DNA of 64,000 nucleotides from Peptococcaceae bacterium BRH_c8a (lineage in GTDB: Bacteria > Bacillota > Desulfotomaculia > Desulfotomaculales > Desulfallaceae): positions 1 to 64,000 of the forward strand of contig LADP01000032.1 of NCBI GenBank assembly GCA_000961575.1, given 5' to 3'. A program made the position numbers and the translations under genes. The notes under the pieces are model-generated. The model worked only from the letters and a program-made list of their open reading frames with translations. It did no database searches and was not told where the DNA came from. Positions 25,402 through 34,096 of the stretch are shown piece after piece (the stretch's first letter is position 1; every line of letters begins with the position of its first letter).

Positions 25402-26586
25402 GTGATTGAAATTAAAGATAAAATTTTCTGGGTTGGGGTTAAGGACTGGGAATTAAGACACTTTCACGGCGAGGAGTATTCTACGCACCGGGGTTCTACA
25501 TATAATTCATATTTAATTAAAGACCAAAAGATAGCCCTGGTGGACACTGTTTGGACGCCTTTTCATGAGGATTTTGTCAAACAAATAGATCAAGATTTTG
25601 GTTTGCAAAATATTGACTTGATTGTAATTAATCATACCGAACAGGATCATGCCGGCAGCCTTTTATACCTGATGGAAAAGATACCTGATACCCCGATTTA
25701 CTGCACCAAAAACGGCGCGGCCATGATTAAAGGACATTTCCATAAGGACTGGAATTTTAATATTGTCAAAACAGGGGACAGCGTGGACTTGGGAGAATAC
25801 AAGCTGGTTTTCGTGGAAACACCCATGCTGCACTGGCCAGACAACATGGCTACCTACGTGACGGGCGCCAATGTGTTGCTTTCCAATGATGCCTTCGGCC
25901 AGCACTATGCGTCCCCGTACCTGTTCAACGACCTGGTGGATCAAGGTGAGTTGTTCCAAGAGGCCCTGAAATATTACGCCAACATACTAACTCCTTTCAG
26001 CAAGCTGGTTCGATCCAAGTTAAAGGAGATTAAGGGGTTAAACATACCCATTGATATGATTGCTCCCAGTCACGGGATTATCTGGCGTGACAACCCGATG
26101 CAGATTGTAGAAAAGTATGACCAGTGGGCTGACAACTACAATGAAGGAACAGTCGCCGTGTTATATGATACCATGTGGGGTGCCACCAGGAAGATGGCTC
26201 TGTCCATTGCCCGGGGACTGGAAAACAAGGGGTTAGGAGCCAAGGTTTTGAACATCGGTACCAGCGATAAAAACGACGTGATCACTGAAATCTTCAAATC
26301 GAAAGCGGTAATCGTGGGCAGTTCCACCATTAACGGCGGGATTCTCAGTGCCACCGCTGCCATTCTTGAAGTTATCAAGGGGCTGAAGTTTAAGGAAAAG
26401 GCGGCCGCTGCTTTCGGTTCCTATGGGTGGAGCGGTGAATCGCCAGTGATTGTTGAAAAAAGGCTGGTTGAGGCAGGTTTTAATGTGCTAATGCCGTCGA
26501 TTAAGATGAAGTATGATCCGACAGACGAAAATCTAAAGGAATGCGAGGCCTTCGGAGAAACTTTCGCTGAAAAGATGCGTGCTTGA
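25402..26586 (+). CDS. FprA-type flavodiiron protein
   Basis: A 394-residue A-type flavoprotein. The N-terminal metallo-beta-lactamase-like domain has the di-iron ligands HTEQDHAGS, the later HW region MLHWPDNM, SNDAFGQHYA and PSHGIIW. The C-terminal flavodoxin domain has YDTMWGATRKMA for FMN binding and SSTINGGILSATAAIL. It reduces O2 to water or NO to N2O. GTG 25402 follows AAAGGAGG. Divergent from rubrerythrin. Confidence 0.95.
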   Translation: MIEIKDKIFWVGVKDWELRHFHGEEYSTHRGSTYNSYLIKDQKIALVDTVWTPFHEDFVKQIDQDFGLQNIDLIVINHTEQDHAGSLLYLMEKIPDTPIYCTKNGAAMIKGHFHKDWNFNIVKTGDSVDLGEYKLVFVETPMLHWPDNMATYVTGANVLLSNDAFGQHYASPYLFNDLVDQGELFQEALKYYANILTPFSKLVRSKLKEIKGLNIPIDMIAPSHGIIWRDNPMQIVEKYDQWADNYNEGTVAVLYDTMWGATRKMALSIARGLENKGLGAKVLNIGTSDKNDVITEIFKSKAVIVGSSTINGGILSATAAILEVIKGLKFKEKAAAAFGSYGWSGESPVIVEKRLVEAGFNVLMPSIKMKYDPTDENLKECEAFGETFAEKMRA

Positions 26587-26691
26587 TATATTGTGCTATG
26601 ATGAATATAAGATGGTTTTAGAATAAAGAAAAGTCCGGTGCGCAGTTAAACAGCGCGCCGGGCGATATTTCACCCGGTAAAGGAGAGGCAT

Positions 26692-27123
26692 ATGATGAGA
26701 AAATATTTGCTTGCGACAGACGGCTCTGAAGGCTCAAGGCGGGCGGCCTATTTCCTGTTGGATCTTGTCCGGGAGGCCAGTGGATTCGAGGTAACTGTTA
26801 TACAGGTGGTCAATGTTAAGAAAGAAATATATAATTATCCCCTGCTTACGAACATACCCGAAATTGAAAAATTTGTGCAAGAGCAGGCCGGGGAGATCGT
26901 TGATGAAACGGCCGTAATTTTTGAAAATGAGGGCATCCAGGTAAATAAATTAGTGTTGGATGGCGACCCCGGTCATGAAATTGCCGAATACGCAAGGCAG
27001 GAAAACGTTAATCAAATCATTATGGGTTCCCGGGGCTTGGGTAACATTAAGGGGTTGGTACTGGGAAGCGTCAGCCAAAAAGTAATTCACTTGGCCTCTA
27101 ATCCAGTTACACTGGTTAAATAA
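26692..27123 (+). CDS. Universal stress protein (UspA family)
   Basis: The 143-residue protein shows the UspA fold: LLATDGSEGSRRAAYFLLDL at the start and the ATP-binding GSRGLGNIKGLVLGSVSQ motif with G-2x-G-9x-G(S) at the end, so it is probably of the ATP-binding subtype. AAGGAGAGG precedes the start; an alternative ATG lies three bases later. It is followed 17 bases on by the HPP-family gene and may be cotranscribed. Confidence 0.9.
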   Translation: MMRKYLLATDGSEGSRRAAYFLLDLVREASGFEVTVIQVVNVKKEIYNYPLLTNIPEIEKFVQEQAGEIVDETAVIFENEGIQVNKLVLDGDPGHEIAEYARQENVNQIIMGSRGLGNIKGLVLGSVSQKVIHLASNPVTLVK

Positions 27124-27140
27124 TTGAACGGGGATTTAAT

Positions 27141-27716
27141 ATGTCAACTAAAGAATCAAATGAGCAAACCAAACAGGATTCCACACCCACAACAGGTGAA
27201 GCGTTTAAAAATTACTTTTGTAAAATGAAAGGGGGCAGGAATCAAAACCTGCCCGCCATGTCCCTTTCGGGGTTGTTGGTAACTGCCCTGGGCAGTTTTG
27301 CCGGCGTGGGACTGGTAACTCTGCTTTCAATTTATTATCAGCTGCCGCTTTTATTGCCCTCATTCGGCGCATCGGCTGTTTTACTGTATGCCGCCTGTAG
27401 CGTGCCCATGGCTCAGCCCAGGAACGTCATTGGCGGCCACGTCATATCGGCGCTGGTGGGAGTAATTGTATACCAATTAATGGGTGATGCCTGGTGGGCT
27501 ATTACCCTGGGTGTCACGCTGGCCATACTGGCCATGACCGTGACCTACACTCTGCACCCACCCGGTGGAGCTACCGCCTTCATGGCGGTATACAACGGAC
27601 AAGATTTTAGTTTTATCCTGTCTCCCGTTGGATTGGGCGCGTTGTGCCTGGTGCTTATCGCCGTACTGGTTAATAACCTGTCCCGTGAGCGCAAATACCC
27701 TTACTACTGGTTCTAA
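27141..27716 (+). CDS. HPP-family integral membrane protein
   Basis: The 191-residue protein has four hydrophobic segments and the name-giving motif in YTLHPPGGATAFMA, plus LLLPSFGASAVLLYA and PRNVIGGHVISA. HPP proteins are membrane proteins, some of which transport nitrite in plastids and cyanobacteria; the bacterial role is mostly unknown. A soluble 45-residue N-terminal tail precedes the first helix. The stop codon overlaps that of the convergent tautomerase gene. Confidence 0.85.
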   Translation: MSTKESNEQTKQDSTPTTGEAFKNYFCKMKGGRNQNLPAMSLSGLLVTALGSFAGVGLVTLLSIYYQLPLLLPSFGASAVLLYAACSVPMAQPRNVIGGHVISALVGVIVYQLMGDAWWAITLGVTLAILAMTVTYTLHPPGGATAFMAVYNGQDFSFILSPVGLGALCLVLIAVLVNNLSRERKYPYYWF

Positions 27717-27901
27717 CCCTGTTTATCTGACAGTAATACGCCACCCACGCCAACGTTGTCTCGATCCCGCTCTTCAATCAGCACGATAAAGGCCTTTTCG
27801 GGTATTTTGGTGACTTCACTGGCAACGCGGGTAAAACCTTTAACCAGTTCGGCTTTCTGCTCTTTGGTTAACTTTGGGCCATCCATGTAAATTACGGGCA
27901 T
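27713..27901 (-). CDS. 4-oxalocrotonate tautomerase-like protein
   Basis: A 62-residue tautomerase subunit with the catalytic Pro at position 2 (MPVIYMDGPKLTKEQKAELV) that becomes N-terminal after Met removal. The Arg-rich segment EERDRDNVGVGG fits the family. Such enzymes form hexamers and catalyse keto-enol shifts; the physiological substrate is unknown. The stop overlaps the end of the HPP gene. Confidence 0.85.
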   Translation of the reverse strand: MPVIYMDGPKLTKEQKAELVKGFTRVASEVTKIPEKAFIVLIEERDRDNVGVGGVLLSDKQG

Positions 27902-28035
27902 CTAAATCCACCTCCGGCTAGGTTGTTTAAATTTTAATCCTGGTGCTTTTTTCTCCTATGTAAGGAGATTGTTATTATGATACCATATTGACAAAACTAT
28001 TAAAAATAGGTAGCATGAAAAGTGAAAAGACATAG

Positions 28036-28152
28036 TTGGGGACATTCCATTAGTTGGGGACATTCCTGTCCCCAGAAAAATGCCCAAGCTTCAGCAGGTG
28101 TGTCCCCTTACCCTATTTAGAAATGCCCAAGCTTCAGCAGGTGTGTCCCCTT
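28036..28152. repeat. Compound GGGGACATTCC / GGTGTGTCCCC repeat block
   Basis: Several half-units of the GGGGACACACC family lie in mixed order: GGGGACATTCC twice, then GCAGGTGTGTCCCC twice with the identical spacer CCCAAGCTTCAGCAGG. It fills most of the gap before the FmdE gene. Confidence 0.85.
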
Positions 28153-28216
28153 TCCGCTTTAGAGGGAGTATTAGCGGCGGTTAGTTATCGGGATTAAACA
28201 ACCACGGTTCGGAAAC

Positions 28217-28276
28217 AGGCCATGAAGGTCGGCTCTTAGAAGGGTCTTCTTTATGGCCTTTATTATTAGTCTTTTT
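28217..28276 (+). promoter_or_regulatory. Terminator-like hairpin in leader of FmdE gene
   Basis: AGGCCAT (28217) pairs with ATGGCCT (28253), followed by TTTATTATTAG. An inner alternative pairing exists, so this could be an attenuator. It does not fit the dual hexaloop pattern of the nitrogen leaders and I cannot assign a known riboswitch. Confidence 0.35.
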
Positions 28277-28304
28277 AAATACTTATAAAAAACGAGGTGT
28301 TTTT

Positions 28305-28910
28305 ATGTGCATGGAAAAGTCACCCTGGGAAAAGGCTATTGAATTTCACGGTCACAGCTGCCCCGGATTGGCCATTGGCTACCGGGTGGCCGAAATAGCC
28401 ATGAAGCGGCTGCAGGAATTTAGATCCGCCGACGAGGAACTGGTGGCGGTGGTGGAAAACGACGCCTGTGGTGTGGATGCGGTGATGTTGCTGACAGGTT
28501 GCACTTTAGGCAAGGGCAACTTGATTTACCGCGATTTGGGCAAGCAGGTTTATACGTTCGGCAGCCGCAACGGTAACCGGGCGCTGCGCATAGCGGTGAA
28601 CAATACGGGCCAGCCGGATCCAGAAGGAGCCCAATTGCGTAAAAAGGTGTTTGGCGGCACCGCCAGCCCGGCTGAACAGGTCAAATTTCAGTTAATGCAG
28701 GGCAGGCGCATTGAAGAAATACTGCACATGCCCGAAGAAGATTTCTGCCAGGTACGGGAGATAGATTTTAGCCTCCCAGCAAAGGCCCAAATATTTCCCT
28801 CGGTGGAGTGTGCCCAATGCGGGGAGCGGGTAATGGAGCCCCGGGCTAGGCTGCGGGACGGCAAGGCTGTTTGCCTGGACTGCTTTAATGATTACAGTCG
28901 GGGCTGGTAG
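28305..28910 (+). CDS. FmdE-family protein with C-terminal zinc ribbon
   Basis: The 201-residue protein has the FmdE signature FHGHSCPGLAIGYRVAEIA and ENDACGVDAVMLLTGCTLGKGN, with conserved His and Cys residues that bind metal. The C-terminus adds CAQCGERVMEPRARLRDGK and CLDC, a zinc ribbon. FmdE was named from a subunit of formylmethanofuran dehydrogenase and is often linked to molybdenum or tungsten enzymes; here its role is unknown. The next gene, trmO, starts 36 bases on and is probably cotranscribed. Confidence 0.88.
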   Translation: MCMEKSPWEKAIEFHGHSCPGLAIGYRVAEIAMKRLQEFRSADEELVAVVENDACGVDAVMLLTGCTLGKGNLIYRDLGKQVYTFGSRNGNRALRIAVNNTGQPDPEGAQLRKKVFGGTASPAEQVKFQLMQGRRIEEILHMPEEDFCQVREIDFSLPAKAQIFPSVECAQCGERVMEPRARLRDGKAVCLDCFNDYSRGW

Positions 28911-28946
28911 CTAAAATACTATCAAAATTGGGGGCATGATGTCTAA

Positions 28947-29426
28947 ATGACACCGCAGGCAGACTCCGGGCTTGACACCGAATCAAAATTAATATTGCAG
29001 CCGATCGGTGTTATACGCACACCTTATAAAAATCCGGGGGATGCCCCCCGGCAGGGCAGGTTTTCCGACGCCGTGTGTATTTTGGAATTGTGGCCCGAAT
29101 TTGTGCCGGGGTTAAAAGACGTAGATAAGGCCTCGCACCTGGTAGTGCTATACTGGTGCCACCGGTCGGAGAGGAACAAACTGCAGACCAGGACACCCTA
29201 CGGGGAAACAACCAGGGGTGTTTTTGCCACCCGGTCGCCGTCCCGCCCTAACCCCATTGCCCTGTGCGTGGCCGAACTGCTGGAGGTGAACGGCTGTCGG
29301 CTTAAGGTGCACGGTCTGGACGCCCTGGACGGCAGTCCCCTGCTGGATCTTAAACCGTATTCCCCGGGCATTGACGCGATTCCGGACGCTTGGGTGGATT
29401 TGCCGGGGGAAGTAAATAAAAAATAA
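28947..29426 (+). CDS. trmO: tRNA N6-threonylcarbamoyladenosine methyltransferase TrmO-like
   Basis: The 159-residue protein matches the TrmO/YaeB (TsaA-like beta-barrel) family: VIRTPYKNPGDAPRQGR, YWCHRSERNKLQ, GVFATRSPSRPNPIALC and GLDALDGSPLLDLKPY. TrmO adds a methyl group from SAM to t6A37 in tRNA. The family also occurs next to molybdenum-related genes, and here it follows FmdE, so a role other than tRNA modification is possible. Confidence 0.88.
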   Translation: MTPQADSGLDTESKLILQPIGVIRTPYKNPGDAPRQGRFSDAVCILELWPEFVPGLKDVDKASHLVVLYWCHRSERNKLQTRTPYGETTRGVFATRSPSRPNPIALCVAELLEVNGCRLKVHGLDALDGSPLLDLKPYSPGIDAIPDAWVDLPGEVNKK

Positions 29427-29436
29427 CGGACAAAAA

Positions 29437-29490
29437 AAGGGGCAGGCTACTGTTTTCGCTTAGCGATGCGAAAAAGTTGCCTGCCCCTTT
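29437..29490. repeat. GGGGCAGGC...GCCTGCCCC hairpin repeat, copy 1
   Basis: AGGGGCAGGCTACT / AGTTGCCTGCCCCT stem around a TTTTCGC..GCGAAAA inner stem. Copy 2 at 36684-36735 has paired substitutions that keep the stem. Both lie between genes and may end transcripts. Confidence 0.8.
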
Positions 29491-29506
29491 GGGTACCATG
29501 CCAGGT

Positions 29507-29890
29507 TTAGCTTTGCAATTTGCTCGGTTCTGCACCGTTGTAATTGACCTCCAACATTCTTTCCCGGTAGTAATAAGCCAGTACCGCCTCGGCAAAGGCC
29601 ACCATTTTTTTGGTCATCCCCCCGCCAACCTTACCGTTTTGCCTGCTGGGTAAATCACCTTTGTCTATAAACTCATAATCAGGTAGCCCCAACTCAGTGG
29701 CCATATCATATTTAAACTCATCCAAGGCTGGTTTAACAAAGGGCTGCAGTTCCCGGGGAACCAAACTGGTGGTGGAAGTTATTTGCATCAGATCCGTTAT
29801 GGTGTGTTTGTCTACTGTAGCTACCAGACCATTTTCCAAAATAGTTTCACCTCGGTAAATTTTTTTGAAGAAATTTTTTAGAATATCCAA
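29507..29890 (-). CDS. Alpha/beta-type small acid-soluble spore protein with N-terminal extension
   Basis: The last 75 residues match SASP: VKPALDEFKYDMATELGL, a variable segment, then SRQNGKVGGGMTKKMVAFAE, where SASPs read ARxNGSVGGxITKRLVxxAE. These proteins coat and protect spore DNA and are cut by the GPR protease at germination. Usual length is 60-90; this one is 127 because about 50 residues precede the SASP core. The adjacent dam-type gene is probably unrelated. It supports an endospore-forming host. Confidence 0.8.
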   Translation of the reverse strand: MDILKNFFKKIYRGETILENGLVATVDKHTITDLMQITSTTSLVPRELQPFVKPALDEFKYDMATELGLPDYEFIDKGDLPSRQNGKVGGGMTKKMVAFAEAVLAYYYRERMLEVNYNGAEPSKLQS

Positions 29891-29999
29891 AATTCATTAT
29901 TATTATTCCTATTTAAAAAATAATTATGCTGGCAATTAAAGATAATTAATTTGATATTGAGGGAGGAAAAATATTATTTATTAAAAAAATAGGATCATC

Positions 30000-30950
30000 C
30001 TAATCCGGTATATAGTTAGTGATAATAAGTTCTGATATGAGCCCGCGGCGATCGCTTCTGGAGTTAATTAACCGGCGGGCGTGTACGGTGTGGATGCAGT
30101 ACCCCTGGTACAACTGGTCGAAAAAAGAATCGCCGGTGTCGGTATTCCTGGGGTTGGAGTTGCTTAGCATCAGCAGGGCGCCTTTCTGATCCATAGCGCG
30201 GTAAAATGCTGCTAATTTCGCCTGATCCCGGTCACTAAAACTGGCACTGCTGTATGATGTAAAACTGGCAGTTGGGCTAAGGGGCCGGTAAGGCGGGTCG
30301 AAGTAAACGAAACTTTTTTTATCTATATAACGGGCACAGTCCCTGTAGTCGCCCCGCAGAATGGTTGTCCTTTGCAGCACCTGACTTACCGCCCGCAGAT
30401 TTTTGGCGTTGCAAATACGTGGTTTTTTATAACTGCCCGGGGGTACGTTGAACAGCCCCGCCCGGTTTACCCGGTACAGTCCGTTATAGCAGGTGCGGTT
30501 CAGAAACTGGAACAATCCCGCCTGGTTTACGTCCCGCCTGTCTCGCTTTAGACCGCGCGCTCCACTGTCTTCACCCTCAACCACCATCCGGTTGTACCTG
30601 TCTCTTTGGGTGTAGAAAAATTTTCTGCGCTCTTTTTCATTTAGTGGCAGGTATTCTTTTTCAATTGCCGCCAGAAAATCAATTAACTGCTCCACGTTTT
30701 CCCTTACCACTGTATAGGCTGCTGTCAAGGCTGGGTTTACGTCGGCAATAAACGCCTCCCGTACCGGATGCTGTTGCATTATGTACAGTAGTACCGCGCC
30801 GCTGCCTGCAAAAGGTTCAATATATCGGTCAATCTCTCCCCGGTGCAGAGCTGCCGGGTAAAATTGCCGGAAAGTCCCCAACAGTTGGGTTTTCCCTCCC
30901 GCCCATTTGACGAAGGGCTTAGCCCTTTTTGTTTCCGTAACCTTACCCAT
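30000..30950 (-). CDS. DNA adenine methyltransferase (Dam/DpnM type)
   Basis: The 316-residue protein has the alpha-class N6-adenine methylase order: SAM motif FVKWAGGKTQLL, RYIEPFAGSGAVLLY, then catalytic FVYFDPPYRPLS. The recognition sequence is probably GATC by family. GGAGG stands ahead of ATG 30950. No restriction endonuclease gene lies beside it, so it looks like an orphan or housekeeping methylase. It is divergent from DNA polymerase IV. Confidence 0.92.
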   Translation of the reverse strand: MGKVTETKRAKPFVKWAGGKTQLLGTFRQFYPAALHRGEIDRYIEPFAGSGAVLLYIMQQHPVREAFIADVNPALTAAYTVVRENVEQLIDFLAAIEKEYLPLNEKERRKFFYTQRDRYNRMVVEGEDSGARGLKRDRRDVNQAGLFQFLNRTCYNGLYRVNRAGLFNVPPGSYKKPRICNAKNLRAVSQVLQRTTILRGDYRDCARYIDKKSFVYFDPPYRPLSPTASFTSYSSASFSDRDQAKLAAFYRAMDQKGALLMLSNSNPRNTDTGDSFFDQLYQGYCIHTVHARRLINSRSDRRGLISELIITNYIPD

Positions 30951-31100
30951 CCGCCAACCTCCAAAACTAGTGCTTGGTGATATAAATTATTGCACAATTT
31001 TGGGCTATGTAACTAGCTTATCCTTCACAAATTATACCATTTCATCCGGTTCAGGTCACCCCGATAAGAAATTTTCCTCTTTTATACCATTTATATCCTG

Positions 31101-31150
31101 TTGATCAACTGGGGAATAAAATCTATAATAATAACCAAACATACGTTTGG
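31101..31150 (+). promoter_or_regulatory. Promoter of DNA polymerase IV gene with LexA-like operator
   Basis: TTGATC at 31101 and TATAAT at 31124 are 17 bases apart. Directly downstream, CCAAACATACGTTTGG (31135-31150) is an inverted repeat close to the Gram-positive LexA box CGAACNNNNGTTCG. A repressor there would cover the transcription start. Confidence 0.65.
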
Positions 31151-31161
31151 TGATGATGAAT

Positions 31162-32349
31162 ATGAAACGAGTTATTTTGCTGGCCGATATGAACAGTTTT
31201 TTTGCCAGTTGCCACCAGGCTGTACAGTCGGAACTGCAGGGCAAACAGGTGATCGTGGCCGGTGACCCGAAAAAGAGAACCGGCATTGTGCTGGCAGCCT
31301 CCTACCCGGCTAAGGCGCTGGGAATTAAAACCGGTATGGCACTATGGGAGGCTAGGGCGCTGTGTCCGCAGGGTTATTTCTTTAAGCCGGATTACCAGCT
31401 GTACGTGGACACTTCCACCCGCATCCTAAAAATTATGCGCGACTTTACCGACCTGGTAGAACCGTTTTCCATTGACGAGTCCTTTGCCGACCTTACCGGG
31501 GTAATCCATCTGTGGGGGCCGCCGGAAGAGATAGCCCTGCTTTTGAAGGCGCGCATCCGTTCCGAGGTCGGGGTGCTCTGCAGCGTGGGTATCGGTCCCA
31601 ACAAGTTGGCTGCCAAGATGGCGGCCGGGGTGCAGAAACCCGACGGGCTCACCATGTTGGAAACCGTGGACGACTTCAAACGGTTGTTCTGGCCCCGGCC
31701 GGTGCGAAAATTGTTCGGTATCGGTTCACGCTACGAGAGACACCTGCGTTACTACAACGTGCATACCATCGGGGAACTGGCGGCTTTTCCCCTGGATATT
31801 TTAAAGAAGCGGTGGGGTAAAAACGGGGAAATGCTGTGGCTGTGCGCCAACGGCATTGACAGCAGCCCGGTGGTGCCCACCAGCCTGGATATTGCCAAAA
31901 GTATCGGACAGCAGCGAACCCTGCCCCGGGACATTCGTGGTTTCGATAAGATTAGAGTGGTAATGCTGGAACTGTGCGAGATGGTGGGCCGCCGGGTGCG
32001 CCAGGGGGGGTACGTGGGCCGCACCGTTTCCCTGACCCTGCGGGACAGCCAGATGCGTTTTTTCTCCAGTTCCCAGGGTATGGGCGACTGCACCGACCTG
32101 CCGGACGAAATTTACCGCATTGCCTGCCAAATTCTTTACAAACACTGGGATGAGGCCTGGGCGGTGCGCTTGGTGGGGTTAACCTTAAGTAACTTGGTAA
32201 AGCGGGAGCACTTCCAGTACGATATTTTCGGGGAACGGATGCGCCTGTCCAACTTGGCCCGGGCCTGCGACGCCATTAAGGATCGCTTTGGTGAACGGGC
32301 CATAATGCGGGGCGTGTCCCTGACGGAAGGGAGCATAAACCGTGGATAA
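31162..32349 (+). CDS. dinB: DNA polymerase IV (Y family)
   Basis: A 395-residue translesion polymerase. Catalytic carboxylates are in LADMNSFFASCHQ and SIDESFADLTG; CSVGIGPNKLAAKMA is the helix-hairpin and palm region; the little-finger domain follows around residue 230. ATG 31162 fits GGTGATG six bases upstream; in-frame starts at 31147 and 31153 overlap the operator. It overlaps the next gene by eight bases. The LexA-like box puts it in the SOS response. Confidence 0.92.
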   Translation: MKRVILLADMNSFFASCHQAVQSELQGKQVIVAGDPKKRTGIVLAASYPAKALGIKTGMALWEARALCPQGYFFKPDYQLYVDTSTRILKIMRDFTDLVEPFSIDESFADLTGVIHLWGPPEEIALLLKARIRSEVGVLCSVGIGPNKLAAKMAAGVQKPDGLTMLETVDDFKRLFWPRPVRKLFGIGSRYERHLRYYNVHTIGELAAFPLDILKKRWGKNGEMLWLCANGIDSSPVVPTSLDIAKSIGQQRTLPRDIRGFDKIRVVMLELCEMVGRRVRQGGYVGRTVSLTLRDSQMRFFSSSQGMGDCTDLPDEIYRIACQILYKHWDEAWAVRLVGLTLSNLVKREHFQYDIFGERMRLSNLARACDAIKDRFGERAIMRGVSLTEGSINRG

Positions 32350-32638
32350 GCGAAACGTGCTGTGGGAGAAACACCGCATGATGCTGCCCCAAATGCGGGA
32401 AAAGGCGGTGCACCGCTGTGGGCACTGCCGGTTTTTCGTGTCCATCCGGGGGCTTAAGGAGACCCGGTATGGCTGCGTGGTAGACGTAAAGGCCTACGGC
32501 AACCTGGAAAAACGAATCCCGCCGGTGGTACCGGTGCTGGAGATTATCAAACGGGTCGGCCTGGAGGGTCTAGAGCGGTGCCTGGAAAAAGGTGAACCTG
32601 AACGGCAAAGCTGCGGCAAGTTCAGGCTAAAAGGCTAA
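32342..32638 (+). CDS. Small cysteine-containing protein cotranscribed with dinB
   Basis: A 98-residue basic protein, GTG start within the end of dinB. It has CGHCRFFVSI, then two later cysteines (YGCVVDV, RQSCGKF) that could bind a metal. Unknown function. Overlap with dinB means translational coupling and suggests a partner or SOS role. Confidence 0.7.
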   Translation: MDKRNVLWEKHRMMLPQMREKAVHRCGHCRFFVSIRGLKETRYGCVVDVKAYGNLEKRIPPVVPVLEIIKRVGLEGLERCLEKGEPERQSCGKFRLKG

Positions 32639-32754
32639 AGGGGAACATAAATAACGGCAGGCCCGTCATTATGCTGTACCACTTACTGAGTTAAAGGTAT
32701 AATTATTAGAATTAAAGACTACAAAGGGGTGTCCAACTTAGAGTGCTGCACGTA

Positions 32755-33291
32755 ATGAAAAAATGCCGAGCCTTGGCGGTAGTTACTATGGTTTTGACCC
32801 TGGTGATAACGTTAACGGCTACCGGGTGTTCGAAACCCCCGGAATCGCCGGCTCCGAATAAAGATGCTGAGCTTAGTAACATATTTAAAGTGGAAAAAAT
32901 TAAAGTTGGCCAGAAGATTGCGGGGCTGGAAGTCACTTCAGCATCTGTTGACAGCCTGGAATGGAGCGAGGAACCCGGGTTGGTTGCGGAATTCAAAGGC
33001 CAGGTTACCCTCGGTGGGACTTATACCCACTTTGAGAACAGCCCGCTTTTAGATCATGAAATTATTTTTGAAGTGGATGAAGCGAGTGTCCATAAACTGC
33101 CCAGGCTTAACATTGATAAACGGGATAATGTTTTTGTGTTTACCAACCACGACCGGGCGGAAGATGAGCTTGGGCCCAAGGGTAGTTCCGGCGGGGCAAC
33201 AATTGTGGTTGATAATTTTAATATTTATTACGTACCTAACTCAGACTCGCTCAATTATGCCGAACTGGTGCAGGTAATGGAGAAAGAGTAG
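32755..33291 (+). CDS. Putative lipoprotein, unknown function
   Basis: A 178-residue protein with a signal peptide and lipobox (TLVITLTATGCSKPP), so it is lipid-anchored outside the membrane. The mature part is acidic and rich in beta-type segments. No family recognised. ATG 32755 was chosen as it starts the signal peptide; GTG 32743 is an alternative. Confidence 0.75.
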   Translation: MKKCRALAVVTMVLTLVITLTATGCSKPPESPAPNKDAELSNIFKVEKIKVGQKIAGLEVTSASVDSLEWSEEPGLVAEFKGQVTLGGTYTHFENSPLLDHEIIFEVDEASVHKLPRLNIDKRDNVFVFTNHDRAEDELGPKGSSGGATIVVDNFNIYYVPNSDSLNYAELVQVMEKE

Positions 33292-33365
33292 GAAGTAGGT
33301 TTTTGCCTAGTACTAAAAACGGACAGGCGCCGGCTAAGTACAAAACCCGGCCCTGCCCTAATTTA

Positions 33366-33944
33366 TTACAAGTTCCTGATGAATTCCCGCACTTCCTCCA
33401 GCATGCGTTTGCGTTCGGCGTCTGAAACCAGGGGCACGGCGTAACAGTTCATGTACTTGACGTCCTCGAAACCGCAAAAGTCGAAAACACCATGCACTAC
33501 AGAAGCTTTGATGGACTCCATCATGCCGGACTGTTTGGCGGTGTTCTCGTCGGCGCCCGTGGTGGTAATCACTGCCGCCCGCTTGCCTTTCAAGAGACCC
33601 ACCGGTCCGGTTTCGGTATACTGGTAGGCAAATCCCTGGCTCATTACCCGGTCAATGTAACCCTTGAGCATAGCCGGTACCGTGAACCACCAAATGGGGC
33701 ACACCACCACCAGCAAATCCGCCCAAGCCACGTCGGCTTGCTCTTTGGCGACGTCCTGGGGCATCTGGCCTGCCAGCATCTGCTGGAAGTCGTCAGCACT
33801 CAATACCGGGTTCCAGTTCATGGCGTACAGGTCTTTCACCCGAACCTCGGCACCTTGTTGACCCAGTTCTTCTTTCAACGCCCCCAGTATAGCAGCGTTG
33901 AAACTTTTGGGGTTGGGATGGGTAAATAATACAAGTGTTTTCAA
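33366..33944 (-). CDS. NAD(P)H:quinone oxidoreductase-like flavoprotein (NQO1/MdaB type)
   Basis: The 192-residue flavodoxin-fold protein starts MKTLVLFTHPNPKSFNAAI and has VVCPIWWFTVPAMLKGYIDRV and ITTTGADE, typical FAD/FMN sites of the NQO1 family. It probably reduces quinones or other electrophiles by two electrons. A purine-rich site with GGGAGG lies upstream. Single gene. Confidence 0.9.
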   Translation of the reverse strand: MKTLVLFTHPNPKSFNAAILGALKEELGQQGAEVRVKDLYAMNWNPVLSADDFQQMLAGQMPQDVAKEQADVAWADLLVVVCPIWWFTVPAMLKGYIDRVMSQGFAYQYTETGPVGLLKGKRAAVITTTGADENTAKQSGMMESIKASVVHGVFDFCGFEDVKYMNCYAVPLVSDAERKRMLEEVREFIRNL

Positions 33945-34036
33945 TTTGTTACCTCCCTGCAGGGTTGTTTATCTATAACATTATTATGCCGGGGATGGTG
34001 CATTTTACATACCTGCAAAACGCAAAAAGCGATGTT

Positions 34037-34062
34037 AATGATAAATGATAAATGATAAATGA
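34037..34062. repeat. Short tandem ATGATAA repeat
   Basis: Three to four copies of the 7-bp unit ATGATAA precede the SRAP gene. Each holds an ATG directly followed by a stop, so it may be a slippage tract without function. Confidence 0.7.
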
Positions 34063-34096
34063 AAAAACAATGACAAAAAAAGACGGATGTGATAAC

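Noticed and set aside
28180-28300. Possible further ANTAR leader or molybdenum-cofactor riboswitch ahead of the FmdE gene
   Set aside because: There is a terminator-like hairpin, but no pair of hexaloops with G at position 4, and I could not fit the known Moco riboswitch layout. Kept only as an undefined hairpin.
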